Positions 1 through 9,299 of a stretch of DNA of 64,000 nucleotides are shown piece by piece. The notes under the pieces are model-generated. The model was not told the DNA's origin. It saw only the letters and a list, made by a program, of their open reading frames with translations, and ran no database searches. Position 1 is the stretch's first letter. Each line of letters opens with the position of its first letter. Origin of the DNA: Thermodesulfovibrio sp. (GTDB lineage Bacteria; Nitrospirota; Thermodesulfovibrionia; Thermodesulfovibrionales; Thermodesulfovibrionaceae); contig JANXBK010000005.1 of the NCBI GenBank assembly GCA_025057595.1, forward strand, positions 28,849-92,848, in the 5' to 3' direction. The translations under genes were made by a program, and so were the position numbers.

Positions 1-298
1 CAACAATATTTACTTCTGAGGCTGCTACTGGTTCAGAACCTGTACTTGCTGGAGTAGGCCCAAAAAATATAGCTAATGCTTGTCCTGGAGGCCAATAACC
101 TATATCTCCTACTTTTACTTTAGTTGTAGCAGTACTGTCAAGGGGCATCTTTATTCCAATTGAAAAATAAAACTCATCTCCCCACTCATTTATATCTGAT
201 TCTATAGGTAGAGAATGATAGATTCTTTTAGCACACTCTGTATCAAAGAGTTCTGCTGCTATCTGTTTGTTTTGAATAACTATCTTTATTCTAGGCAT
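1..298 (-). CDS. Cyclophilin-like fold protein (TM1367/COG2164-like), partial at window edge
   Basis: Reverse complement from CAT at 296-298 reads [99 protein letters not shown]..., open to window start; overlaps the clpX stop by 8 bp. Confidence 0.75.
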   Translation of the reverse strand, partial: MPRIKIVIQNKQIAAELFDTECAKRIYHSLPIESDINEWGDEFYFSIGIKMPLDSTATTKVKVGDIGYWPPGQALAIFFGPTPASTGSEPVAASEVNIV

Positions 299-1514
299 GT
301 TTTATTTTTTGTTTATAAATTAAAATTGGTGAAGTTTTTTTGTTTACCACTTCTTCATTAATTATGCATTCAGAGATTCCTTTTTCAGAGGGAATTATAT
401 ACATCACATCAAGCATTATATCCTCAAGAATACTTCGTAAAGCACGAGCTCCTGTTTTTCTCTCTATAGCTTTTTTAGCAATTGCTCTTAAAGCATCATC
501 AGTAAATGTTAATTTTACTCCATCAATACTGAAAAGCTTTTGATACTGTCTAATAAGTGCATTTTTAGGCTTTGTAAGAATATCAATTAAAGCTACCTCA
601 TCTAACTCATGAAGTGTTGCAACAACTGGAAATCTTCCAACAAATTCAGGAATCATACCGTATTTAATAAGATCCTCTGGCTCAACAAAATCAAGTATGT
701 TTTTTTCCTCTGCTTTGACTAACTCTGAGAGAAATCCTACTGTTCTTTTGCCAACTCTTCTTTTAATAATCTCTTCAAGACCAACAAATGCGCCTCCACA
801 GATAAAAAGTATATTAGTTGTATCCATTTGAATATACTCTTGATGAGGATGTTTCCTACCACCCTGTGGAGGTATATTTGCAACTGTACCTTCAACAATT
901 TTAAGAAGTGCTTGTTGTACTCCCTCTCCAGAAACATCACGTGTGATAGAGGGACTGTCTGATTTCCTACTTATCTTGTCTATTTCATCTATATAAACAA
1001 TTCCAATTTGTGCTCTCTGAATGTCAAAATTTGCATTCTGTAAAAGTTTTAGAAGTATATTTTCTACATCCTCTCCAACATATCCAGCTTCAGTCAAGGT
1101 TGTAGCATCAGCTATTGCAAAGGGAACATCAAGAAATTTTGCGAGTGTTTGAGCAAGAAGTGTTTTTCCTGTTCCAGTAGGTCCTATAAGCATAATGTTA
1201 CTTTTTTGAATCTCATCAGAAGGTGAACCTCTAAAAATTCTTTTGTAGTGATTATAAACAGCAACTGAAAGAATTTTTTTTGCTCTCTCTTGTCCAACTA
1301 CATAGTCGTTTAAAAACTTATGTATCTGTTGAGGAGTAGGAAGCTCTTTTGAACGTTCAAACTCTGTGAGCTTCTCTTCCTCCAGTATCTCATTACATAA
1401 GGAAATACACTCATTACAGATATAAACACCACTTCCAGCTATTAGTTTTTTTACTTCCCTTTGAGATTTACCACAAAAAGAGCATCTCAAAGTATCATCC
1501 GTCTTTTTTGCCAT
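291..1514 (-). CDS. clpX: ATP-dependent Clp protease ATP-binding subunit ClpX
   Basis: Zinc-finger [11 protein letters not shown], Walker [27 protein letters not shown]; adjacent to clpP. Confidence 0.98.
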   Translation of the reverse strand: MAKKTDDTLRCSFCGKSQREVKKLIAGSGVYICNECISLCNEILEEEKLTEFERSKELPTPQQIHKFLNDYVVGQERAKKILSVAVYNHYKRIFRGSPSDEIQKSNIMLIGPTGTGKTLLAQTLAKFLDVPFAIADATTLTEAGYVGEDVENILLKLLQNANFDIQRAQIGIVYIDEIDKISRKSDSPSITRDVSGEGVQQALLKIVEGTVANIPPQGGRKHPHQEYIQMDTTNILFICGGAFVGLEEIIKRRVGKRTVGFLSELVKAEEKNILDFVEPEDLIKYGMIPEFVGRFPVVATLHELDEVALIDILTKPKNALIRQYQKLFSIDGVKLTFTDDALRAIAKKAIERKTGARALRSILEDIMLDVMYIIPSEKGISECIINEEVVNKKTSPILIYKQKIKHA

Positions 1515-1522
1515 AGTATCAC

Positions 1523-2113
1523 CTATTTAATCTTCATTGGTGATATAACTTCATCTATAATCCCATACTCTTTGGCTTCTTCTGCAGACATGAAGAAATC
1601 TCTCTCTGTGTCTTTCTGAATTCTTTCAATCGGCTGTCCTGTATGCTTTGCAAGAATCCTATTTAAAAGATCCTTCATTTTCAGTATCTCTCTTGCATGT
1701 ATCTCTACATCTGAGGCTTGTCCATAAAAGCCTCCAATTGGCTGATGAATCATAACTCGAGAGTGAGGAAGTGCAAATCTTTTACCTTTTGTTCCTGCAG
1801 CTAAAAGAATACAAGCCATAGAGGAAGCCTGTCCAACACAGTAAGTAGCTATATCTGGTTTTACATACTGCATCGTGTCATAAATTGCAAGTCCACTTGA
1901 TACCATTCCTCCTGGACTATTTATATATACATGTATGTCTTTGTCAGGATCTTCTGTCTGTAGAAAAAGAAGTTGGGCAATTACAACATTTGCTACCTGA
2001 TCATTTATTTCAGTGCCTATAAATATAATACGATCTTTAAGAAGTCTCGAGTAGATATCATAGACTCTCTCTGTTCTGCCTGTTTGCTCTATTACAATAG
2101 GTACTATACTCAC
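1523..2113 (-). CDS. clpP: ATP-dependent Clp protease proteolytic subunit ClpP
   Basis: [27 protein letters not shown] motifs. Confidence 0.98.
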   Translation of the reverse strand: MSIVPIVIEQTGRTERVYDIYSRLLKDRIIFIGTEINDQVANVVIAQLLFLQTEDPDKDIHVYINSPGGMVSSGLAIYDTMQYVKPDIATYCVGQASSMACILLAAGTKGKRFALPHSRVMIHQPIGGFYGQASDVEIHAREILKMKDLLNRILAKHTGQPIERIQKDTERDFFMSAEEAKEYGIIDEVISPMKIK

Positions 2114-3345
2114 TTTGCCTCCTCCTTTTTTAAAACTTTAGCTTTTTGTAAGATAGTATCAATAACTTTCTTTTGAAATACATTACTACGAAGCCCCTCT
2201 AATGACCCATCCTTTGACATAAAATATTGAATTACTGCTTGAGGAGTCATACTATATTTTTTTGCAAGCTCTAAAACCTCCTTTGTTAAATCTTCTTGAG
2301 TTACTGTAATATTCTCTTTCTCTCCTATTATTTCAAGAAGAATAAAAGCTTTAATATTTCTTTTAGCTCTATCTAAAATTTTATCCATATTTTTAGTTAT
2401 ATCTATGCCTCTGGACTCGTACTCTTCTGTAATTCTTCTTATCTCCATCTCAAGAAGCCCTTCAGGAAGCTCAAAATTATGAGTTTCAATAAGCTTATTG
2501 AGAAGTTCTGCTCTCTTTCTTTCCTCTGCATACTGTTTTTTTGAGTTTTCAAGGCTTTCTCTAATATATTTCTTTAAACTTTCAAAATCTTCAAAACCTA
2601 ATTCAGCTGGAAGTTCTTCAAGAGGAATTTTACTCTTTCTTTTTACTTCCTTGAGAGAAATCTGGAAGTTAATTTTTTTACCTGCATAAGTAGCTATACT
2701 GTCTTGAGGAAACTCTATATCAAAAGAAAAGCTTTCTCCTTTTTTTCTACCCATAAATGCTCTTGAGAAGTCTTCAGGATAGGGTCCTGCACCAATTTTA
2801 TAAACATAATCTTTTATATTCTCTCCCATATCAGTCTTATAATCAAATACCACAAGATCTCCCTCCTTTACTGCCTCTTCAGTAGGCTCATAACTGCCTT
2901 TTTCTTCAGAGAGTTGATCTATTAACCTGTCAACCTCTTCATCAGTTATATCTATAGATAGTTCTTCAATCTCTATGTTTTCATAGTTTAAGTTTTCAAC
3001 TTCTGGTCTTATTTCAACTATTAAATCAAATGAAAGAGGCTCATTTCTTTTTATTTCTATCATATCTTCACTTTGAGGAGGAAGAACAGGTTTTAGATTG
3101 GCCTGTTGTACTGCCTCTCTATAGGATTCTGAAAGAAGTCTCTCTAAAACTTCAGATTTTACATCCTCTACAAACTTTTTTTCTATTATTGAAAGAGGGA
3201 CTTTGCCAGGTCGAAAGCCAGGAATATTTGCTTTTTTTTGAATCTCTTTTAATACTTTTTGAATTTCTCTCTCCACCACCTCTGCAGGTATCTCAAATTT
3301 TAGTCTTTTTTTTGTTGATGAGATCTCTTCAATTGCCTTTAACAC
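2110..3345 (-). CDS. tig: Trigger factor
   Basis: [17 protein letters not shown] ribosome-binding motif, FKBP-like middle domain, next to clpPX. Confidence 0.96.
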   Translation of the reverse strand: MLKAIEEISSTKKRLKFEIPAEVVEREIQKVLKEIQKKANIPGFRPGKVPLSIIEKKFVEDVKSEVLERLLSESYREAVQQANLKPVLPPQSEDMIEIKRNEPLSFDLIVEIRPEVENLNYENIEIEELSIDITDEEVDRLIDQLSEEKGSYEPTEEAVKEGDLVVFDYKTDMGENIKDYVYKIGAGPYPEDFSRAFMGRKKGESFSFDIEFPQDSIATYAGKKINFQISLKEVKRKSKIPLEELPAELGFEDFESLKKYIRESLENSKKQYAEERKRAELLNKLIETHNFELPEGLLEMEIRRITEEYESRGIDITKNMDKILDRAKRNIKAFILLEIIGEKENITVTQEDLTKEVLELAKKYSMTPQAVIQYFMSKDGSLEGLRSNVFQKKVIDTILQKAKVLKKEEAK

Positions 3346-3376
3346 CTTGCCTCCTTTTATTTGTACTAATAAAAAA

Positions 3377-3459
3377 TGCCGAAGGCGGGATTTGAACCCG
3401 CACGGGATTTACCCACCAGATCCTGAATCTGGTGCGTCTGCCAGTTCCGCCACTTCGGC
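3377..3459 (-). tRNA. tRNA-Leu (anticodon CAG)
   Basis: Reverse complement GCCGAAGTGGCGGAACTGGCAGACGCACCAGATTCAGGATCTGGTGGGTAAATCCCGTGCGGGTTCAAATCCCGCCTTCGGCA; 7-bp acceptor stem, long variable arm (class II), loop TTCAGGA; no encoded CCA. Confidence 0.95.
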
Positions 3460-3478
3460 TTATATTATTTTATTTGGA

Positions 3479-4753
3479 TTAGGCTGCTTTTTTCAATTTT
3501 TCAATAAGCTTCCAACTTTTTAAAATCTCTATAGCTCTTTGTAGTTGTGTATCTTCTTTTTCTTCAACTTCTTGAGGAGCTTTTTCTTGGATCTCTATCT
3601 TTTCTCCTTTTAAGTGTTTTTCAAGCTCTTTCTCTCTTACTACTGGGACTTCTTTACCGTTTTTGGATTCAATTTTTACGACAATATCAGGAATTATTCC
3701 TACTCCATGAATGCTTTTACCTTTTGGTGTATAGTATTTTGCTGTTGTAAGCTTTAATGCAGAGCCATCACTTAAAGGAATCAAACTTTGTACAGAGCCT
3801 TTACCAAAAGTCTGAACTCCTAGAACAAGAGCTCTTTTCCAATCCTGCAAAGCTCCAGCAACTATCTCTGATGCAGAAGCTGAGCCTTGATTTACAAGAA
3901 CGATCATAGTAACATCCGTATAAGAAGGTCTTAAATTTTCAGTATAATACTCCATCTTCTCTCCAGCTCTTCCCCTTATAGATACCACCAAATGCTTTGG
4001 AGGGAGAAACTGCTCTGTAACATCTACTGCCGATTGAAGAAGCCCGCCAGGATTATTTCTAAGATCAAGAATAAGGGACTGCATGCCTTGTTCACTTAGT
4101 AATTTTAAAGCAACAGAAAGATCTTGTGCGGTCGATTCCTGAAACTGTGTAAGTTTAATATATCCAATCTCTTTATCAATCATTTTATATTTTACGCTCT
4201 TTATCTTTATGATATCTCTTATAATTGTTATATCTTTAGGCTCCTTCCATCCTTCTCTTTGAATAGTTATCGTAACTGGTTTACCTTTAGGACCTCGCAT
4301 TTTTGATACAGCATCATTTATATTCATATCTTTTGTTGACTGCCCATCTATCCTGAGAATTTTATCTCCTGCTTGAATTCCTGCTTTCCATGCAGGTGTA
4401 TCCTCAATCGGTGCAATAACTGTTAAAACTCCATCCTTAATGCCAATTTGAATACCTATTCCACCAAACTCTCCTTTAGTCTCTGTTTGAAAATCTCTAT
4501 AAGCTTCAGGAGTAAGATAAGCAGAGTGAGGATCAAGACTGTTGATCATTCCTTTGATAGCAGAGATTATAAGCTCATGAGGATTTATCTCTTCAACAAA
4601 GTTCTTTTTTACTGTAGTAAAAACCTCAGTAAAAAGTTTTAAATCCCTGTAGACTATCTCTGATGATGTTTGAGCCACTGACCATCTTCCTACTGCAGCT
4701 CCAACTGTAGCTATTAAAAGAATCAATGCTATAACTTTAATTTTTTTCATCAT
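3479..4753 (-). CDS. ctpA: S41 family C-terminal processing peptidase with PDZ domain
   Basis: Signal-like N-terminus, PDZ domain, LDLRNNPGGLL, GSASASEIVAGALQD, TFGKGSVQ. Confidence 0.95.
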   Translation of the reverse strand: MMKKIKVIALILLIATVGAAVGRWSVAQTSSEIVYRDLKLFTEVFTTVKKNFVEEINPHELIISAIKGMINSLDPHSAYLTPEAYRDFQTETKGEFGGIGIQIGIKDGVLTVIAPIEDTPAWKAGIQAGDKILRIDGQSTKDMNINDAVSKMRGPKGKPVTITIQREGWKEPKDITIIRDIIKIKSVKYKMIDKEIGYIKLTQFQESTAQDLSVALKLLSEQGMQSLILDLRNNPGGLLQSAVDVTEQFLPPKHLVVSIRGRAGEKMEYYTENLRPSYTDVTMIVLVNQGSASASEIVAGALQDWKRALVLGVQTFGKGSVQSLIPLSDGSALKLTTAKYYTPKGKSIHGVGIIPDIVVKIESKNGKEVPVVREKELEKHLKGEKIEIQEKAPQEVEEKEDTQLQRAIEILKSWKLIEKLKKAA

Positions 4754-4768
4754 TTATTTTCCTCCTTG

Positions 4769-5926
4769 CTAACTTTTAAGCCATTGTTCAGGATTAAGTG
4801 GTTTGCCTCTATATCTTATTTCAAAGTAAAGCGCTGCTGAACCAAGATTTGAGTCAACTCCCACTGTTCCTATTGTTTGTCCTGCCTTAATAAATGAGCC
4901 CTCCTTAACAGCCATAGAACCTAAATTTCCATATACAGTATAGTAACCTTCACCATGACTTATTATAACAAGGTTTTCATATCCTTTAAAATATTTTGCA
5001 TATACTACTTTACCATCAGCAACTGCTCTTACAGAAGCTCCAGGTGAAGCTTGTATATATATACCACTTTTAAAAACCGGAATATTATAAACTGGATCAG
5101 TCTGTTTACCATATCGAGATATAACTTTACCACTTACAGGCCAAATAAGGTTTCCTCTTTTTTTAACAAATTCACCTTTTAATGTGAAATCTAATTTGCC
5201 AGCTCTTTTTTCTTGTTCTTCTGTATGTTGTAGTAGTTTTGTAAGTCTTTTCGCATTCTCCTCAAGCTCTTTAATTTTCTGCTCATATAGAACTTTTTGC
5301 TGTCTTACTTTTGTAAGCAAAACTTCTTTCTCTTTCTTTTTTTGTTTTTGTTGCTGCAATGCTTGATTTAGTGAGCTTTCTTCATTTTTTAACATAACGA
5401 GAAGATTCTTTAGTTCATTTTGCTGAGTAACTAATTTATTCAACTCTTTTCTGTATTGCATAACTATTCTTTTGTCTATATTAGATACTTTTTGTAAGTT
5501 TCTTAAAACTCTGAATGCCTTGGTTGTATCAGTTTCAAAGATAACTAACAAAGTTGGATCAGGATATTTATTTATCTTCTGCATTATTTTTATTCTATTT
5601 GCAAGATAGCTCTTTCTTGATTCAAGCTGTACATGATAAGTTTTTATCTGATTTTCTGCTAAACTAACTTTTGATTGTATATTTTTAATTTTTTCCTTAT
5701 GAGTTTTAATCCTTCTGTCAAGCTCTTGAAGCTCTCTTATAACTCTATTCAAATCTTCAACTACAGTTTGTTCGGTTTTTATTGTCTCCTCAAGCTTTTT
5801 CTTCTGAATGCTTAACTCTCTTTTTATACTTTGTAACTCCTCTTGAGGCTTTGTAGCAAAACAAGGTAAAGAAAGAGAAAAAATCAATAAAATTAAGACT
5901 ATTTTAGTAAACTCTAATTTCATCAT
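4769..5926 (-). CDS. envC: Murein hydrolase activator EnvC-like (coiled coil + M23/LytM domain)
   Basis: Signal peptide, long coiled coil, C-terminal M23-like fold; next to ftsX/ftsE. Confidence 0.85.
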   Translation of the reverse strand: MMKLEFTKIVLILLIFSLSLPCFATKPQEELQSIKRELSIQKKKLEETIKTEQTVVEDLNRVIRELQELDRRIKTHKEKIKNIQSKVSLAENQIKTYHVQLESRKSYLANRIKIMQKINKYPDPTLLVIFETDTTKAFRVLRNLQKVSNIDKRIVMQYRKELNKLVTQQNELKNLLVMLKNEESSLNQALQQQKQKKKEKEVLLTKVRQQKVLYEQKIKELEENAKRLTKLLQHTEEQEKRAGKLDFTLKGEFVKKRGNLIWPVSGKVISRYGKQTDPVYNIPVFKSGIYIQASPGASVRAVADGKVVYAKYFKGYENLVIISHGEGYYTVYGNLGSMAVKEGSFIKAGQTIGTVGVDSNLGSAALYFEIRYRGKPLNPEQWLKS

Positions 5927-6786
5927 TGATATTTAATTTTACCTACAGATAAGAAAGAAGAAACAACTCCTGAAAGAATACCAAAAATTGGCAGCATGTA
6001 AAAAATCTCTAAAGGAATAACTATTTGTGTTAAAACAGGAATAAACTCATAAATATGTCTTGTTTGAAGAAGGAGAAAAACAATAAAAATAAAAAGCTTA
6101 GAAAACATGCTACCTATTAAACCAATAATCGCTCCTTCAATTAAAAAGGGAAGTCTTATGTAAGAGGGAGTAGCACCTAAAAGCTTTAAGATTTCTATCT
6201 CTTCTGTTTTTTTCCAGTAAAAACTTCTAATTGTTGAATAAACTATAAATAAAACAGAAACTGTAAGTAAAATAAATATTCCTATACCAAAATTCCAAAG
6301 AGTAACTCTTATAATTTTAAGACCTGTTATTATATTTGCTGGATAGTAGACATCATCAACAAATTGAAGGCTCTTAATTTTATTAACTGTATCTTCAACT
6401 GTCGTTAGAGCTTCGTCCTTTAAATATGCTTCAATTGTATTATACAAAGGATTATATCCTATTAACTCAACTAAAGAAGGCTCCATAATATCTTTCATCT
6501 CCTTCAATGCCATATCCTTAGAAATATACTGCAGTTTGGAAAATACCCCCATTTTCTTTATTTGGTCCATTAAATAGTTTGTCTGTTCTTCTGTAATAGA
6601 ATCCTTTAAAAAAATAACTACTGCTGCTTTGGTTGTAAGTTTTTTTGTAAAAATCTCAAGATTATAAAGCAGAATTGAAATGCCAGTTATAATGAAAAAA
6701 CATACTGCTACCGTCAATACTGAAAGAAAAGTCGACCATCTGTTATTCCAAATATCTTTAATAGCTGACTGAATATGTCTCTTCAT
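5923..6786 (-). CDS. ftsX: Cell division protein FtsX (permease-like)
   Basis: 4-TM permease; SIAM-type motif region EEIEILKLLGATPSYIRLPFLIEGAIIGLIG; adjacent ftsE. Confidence 0.93.
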   Translation of the reverse strand: MKRHIQSAIKDIWNNRWSTFLSVLTVAVCFFIITGISILLYNLEIFTKKLTTKAAVVIFLKDSITEEQTNYLMDQIKKMGVFSKLQYISKDMALKEMKDIMEPSLVELIGYNPLYNTIEAYLKDEALTTVEDTVNKIKSLQFVDDVYYPANIITGLKIIRVTLWNFGIGIFILLTVSVLFIVYSTIRSFYWKKTEEIEILKLLGATPSYIRLPFLIEGAIIGLIGSMFSKLFIFIVFLLLQTRHIYEFIPVLTQIVIPLEIFYMLPIFGILSGVVSSFLSVGKIKYQ

Positions 6787-7433
6787 TGGGAAATCTTTCC
6801 ATCTTTTAATTTTAAGACTCTATAGGAAGAGCTTTGAAATAGTGTTGGATCATGTGTGGCTATAAGCACTGTACAGCCTCTGGTATTTATCTTTTTAAAT
6901 AGATTAATTATTTCTTGAGATGCCTCAGGATCAAGATTGCCTGTAGGCTCATCAGCAAGAATAATTTGAGGATTTGTTACTACTGCTCTTGCAATAGCAA
7001 TTTTCTGTTGCTCTCCACCCGAAAGAGTTCTAACTAAGGAGTCTACTTTATGTCTTAAAGCAACATCTCTTAATACATCCATAACTTTTAATTTTATCTC
7101 CTTTTCTTTCTCGCCTAATATTCTTAGTGGAAGAGCAACATTATCAAAAACTGTTAAATCTTGCCTTAGACGAAAATCTTGAAAAACAAAAGTAACAAAC
7201 CTTCTTAAACGAGGTATCTCTGAGTTTTTTATCCGAGAAAGCTCAAAATCGCCAACTTTAATCTCTCCTTCATCAGCTACTTCACTTCCAAATATTAGTT
7301 TGAGAAGAGTTGTTTTCCCTGCACCTGATGGACCAGTTATAAAAGCTAACTCACCTTTGTCAATATGAAAAGAGATTCCTTGTAGAACTGGAATCTCATT
7401 GTAGTACTTATAAACTCCTGAAAAAGTTATCAT
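6783..7433 (-). CDS. ftsE: Cell division ATP-binding protein FtsE
   Basis: ABC ATPase: GPSGAGKTTLLK, LSGGEQQKIAIARA, ILADEPTGNLD. Confidence 0.94.
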   Translation of the reverse strand: MITFSGVYKYYNEIPVLQGISFHIDKGELAFITGPSGAGKTTLLKLIFGSEVADEGEIKVGDFELSRIKNSEIPRLRRFVTFVFQDFRLRQDLTVFDNVALPLRILGEKEKEIKLKVMDVLRDVALRHKVDSLVRTLSGGEQQKIAIARAVVTNPQIILADEPTGNLDPEASQEIINLFKKINTRGCTVLIATHDPTLFQSSSYRVLKLKDGKISQ

Positions 7434-8413
7434 TTCTTAAAAAATTCTCTAACTGTATTTATAATATTTTCCTTAGTTAATCCGTAAAATCTTAGAAGTT
7501 CTTTATAGTCTCCAGAACATCCAAAGCAATCTTTTACACCTATTTTTTTAATCGGAATAGGATACTCCTCTGATAAAAACTCTGCAACAGCTGAACCTAA
7601 TCCACCTATGACAGAGTGTTCTTCGGCAGTTATAATTAATTTTGAATTTTTAGCTACACTAAGAATTGTCTCCACATCAAGAGGTTTTATTGTAGAAAGA
7701 TTAATCACACCAGTATCAATCCCTTCATTATTTAACTCCTCTGAGGCCCTCAAACTCTCATAAACCATAATTCCTGTGGCAATAATATTCACATCTTTTC
7801 CGAGCCTAAAAATATAAGCCTTGCCAATTTGAAATTTATAATCCTTTGGCATAACAGCTGGAACTTTTGCTCTTCCGAGTCTAACATATACTGGTCCTTG
7901 GTATTTAGCCACCTCTACAACACATTGAGCAGTCTCATAAGCATCTGCTGGAACTATTACAGTCATATCAGGAATTACCCTCATAAGAGCAATGTCTTCT
8001 AATGCCTGATGAGTGGCTCCATCTTCACCTACTGTAATTCCACCATGAGTTGCTACAATTTTTACATTAGCCTTTGAATAACATACACTCTGTCTTACCT
8101 GTTCCCAAGCTCGTCCAGATGCAAAAATAGCAAAAGTTGAAGCAAATGGAATTTTTCCTGTAAGAGCTAGTCCTGTAGCAAATCCAATCATGTCTTGCTC
8201 TGCAACCCCCATATTGAAAAATCTTTGAGGAAACTGCTTAGCAAATAAAACAGTCTTCGTTGAACAACTTAAATCAGCATCCAACACCACTATGTTAGGA
8301 TTCTTACTTCCTAATTGAGCAAGAATCATACCATAAGCATCTCTTGTTGCCATATCTTTTCCATAAAACTCTTCAATTTCGGCAATTTCTGTTATGCTCT
8401 CAGTTTTTTCCAT
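7430..8413 (-). CDS. Transketolase, C-terminal (Pyr/C-terminal) subunit
   Basis: ATRDAYG, GVAEQDMIGFATGLALTGKIPFASTFAIF, THGGITVGEDGATHQALEDIALMR; paired with N-terminal subunit gene. Confidence 0.95.
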   Translation of the reverse strand: MEKTESITEIAEIEEFYGKDMATRDAYGMILAQLGSKNPNIVVLDADLSCSTKTVLFAKQFPQRFFNMGVAEQDMIGFATGLALTGKIPFASTFAIFASGRAWEQVRQSVCYSKANVKIVATHGGITVGEDGATHQALEDIALMRVIPDMTVIVPADAYETAQCVVEVAKYQGPVYVRLGRAKVPAVMPKDYKFQIGKAYIFRLGKDVNIIATGIMVYESLRASEELNNEGIDTGVINLSTIKPLDVETILSVAKNSKLIITAEEHSVIGGLGSAVAEFLSEEYPIPIKKIGVKDCFGCSGDYKELLRFYGLTKENIINTVREFFKK

Positions 8414-9224
8414 CTGACAACTCCTTAAGAGCTATCTGAAGCTCCTCATAGGTGGGAGCAATACCATGGTATTTAACTTTTCCTTCAAATATTGATACTC
8501 CTTTACCTTTTATAGTTTTTGCAACAATCATAGTAGGCTTCTCCTTTACTTTGTCAGCTTCGTCTAAAGCTCTAACGATCTCTTCCATATTATGACCATC
8601 TATCGTAAAGACATTCCATCCGAAGGCTAAAAACTTATCCTCAATAGGATAGATATTCATAACATTATGGCAAGCTCCATCAATCTGAAGTCCGTTGTTG
8701 TCAATTATTGCACAGAGATTATCAAGTCTGTAATGAGAGGCTGCCATCGCTGCTTCCCATACTTGTCCTTCCTGTATTTCACCATCTCCTAAAAGACAGT
8801 ATACTTTTGCTGGAATTCCATCAAGTTTAAGTCCTAGAGCCATTCCACATGCAACTGAAAGCCCTTGTCCCAGTGAGCCTGTTGAAACTTCAACTCCTGG
8901 AAGACTTCGTGAGCAGGGATGACCTTGCAGGGGGGAGTTAAGCTTTCTAAGAGTTGTAAGTAAAGATTTATCAAAGTATCCTGAAATAGCCAAAGCAGCA
9001 TAAAGCACAGGCGCTGCATGGCCTTTTGAAAGTACAAATCTATCACGCTGCCTCCATTGAGGATTCTTTGGATCATGCCTCATTTTATAAAAATATAATG
9101 CTGAGACAATATCTGCTGAAGATAAACTTCCTCCTGTATGCCCAGAGCCTGCTTGAGCAAGCATTTTAACTATCTCTACTCTAAGCTGTCTTGCTTTTTC
9201 CTTTAGAAACTCTATGTCTACCAA
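8400..9224 (-). CDS. Transketolase, N-terminal (TPP-binding) subunit
   Basis: GSGHTGGSLSSADI, GDGEIQEGQVWEAAM..DNNGLQIDG TPP motif. Confidence 0.95.
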   Translation of the reverse strand: MVDIEFLKEKARQLRVEIVKMLAQAGSGHTGGSLSSADIVSALYFYKMRHDPKNPQWRQRDRFVLSKGHAAPVLYAALAISGYFDKSLLTTLRKLNSPLQGHPCSRSLPGVEVSTGSLGQGLSVACGMALGLKLDGIPAKVYCLLGDGEIQEGQVWEAAMAASHYRLDNLCAIIDNNGLQIDGACHNVMNIYPIEDKFLAFGWNVFTIDGHNMEEIVRALDEADKVKEKPTMIVAKTIKGKGVSIFEGKVKYHGIAPTYEELQIALKELSDGKN

Positions 9225-9299
9225 AGTTAAACACCTCTTTTGTATTTATCTTATAATTATAAATCAAAATCACAAAAAAAGACATTAATATGTTAATTT

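Noticed and set aside
340-543. Short + strand ORF antisense to clpX (and similar short antisense ORFs throughout the track)
   Set aside because: Fully inside a well-supported gene on the other strand, low-complexity composition, no family motif or RBS
3030-3395. 121-aa + strand ORF antisense to tig and overlapping tRNA-Leu
   Set aside because: Leu/Phe-rich shadow of the trigger factor gene and runs across a tRNA gene
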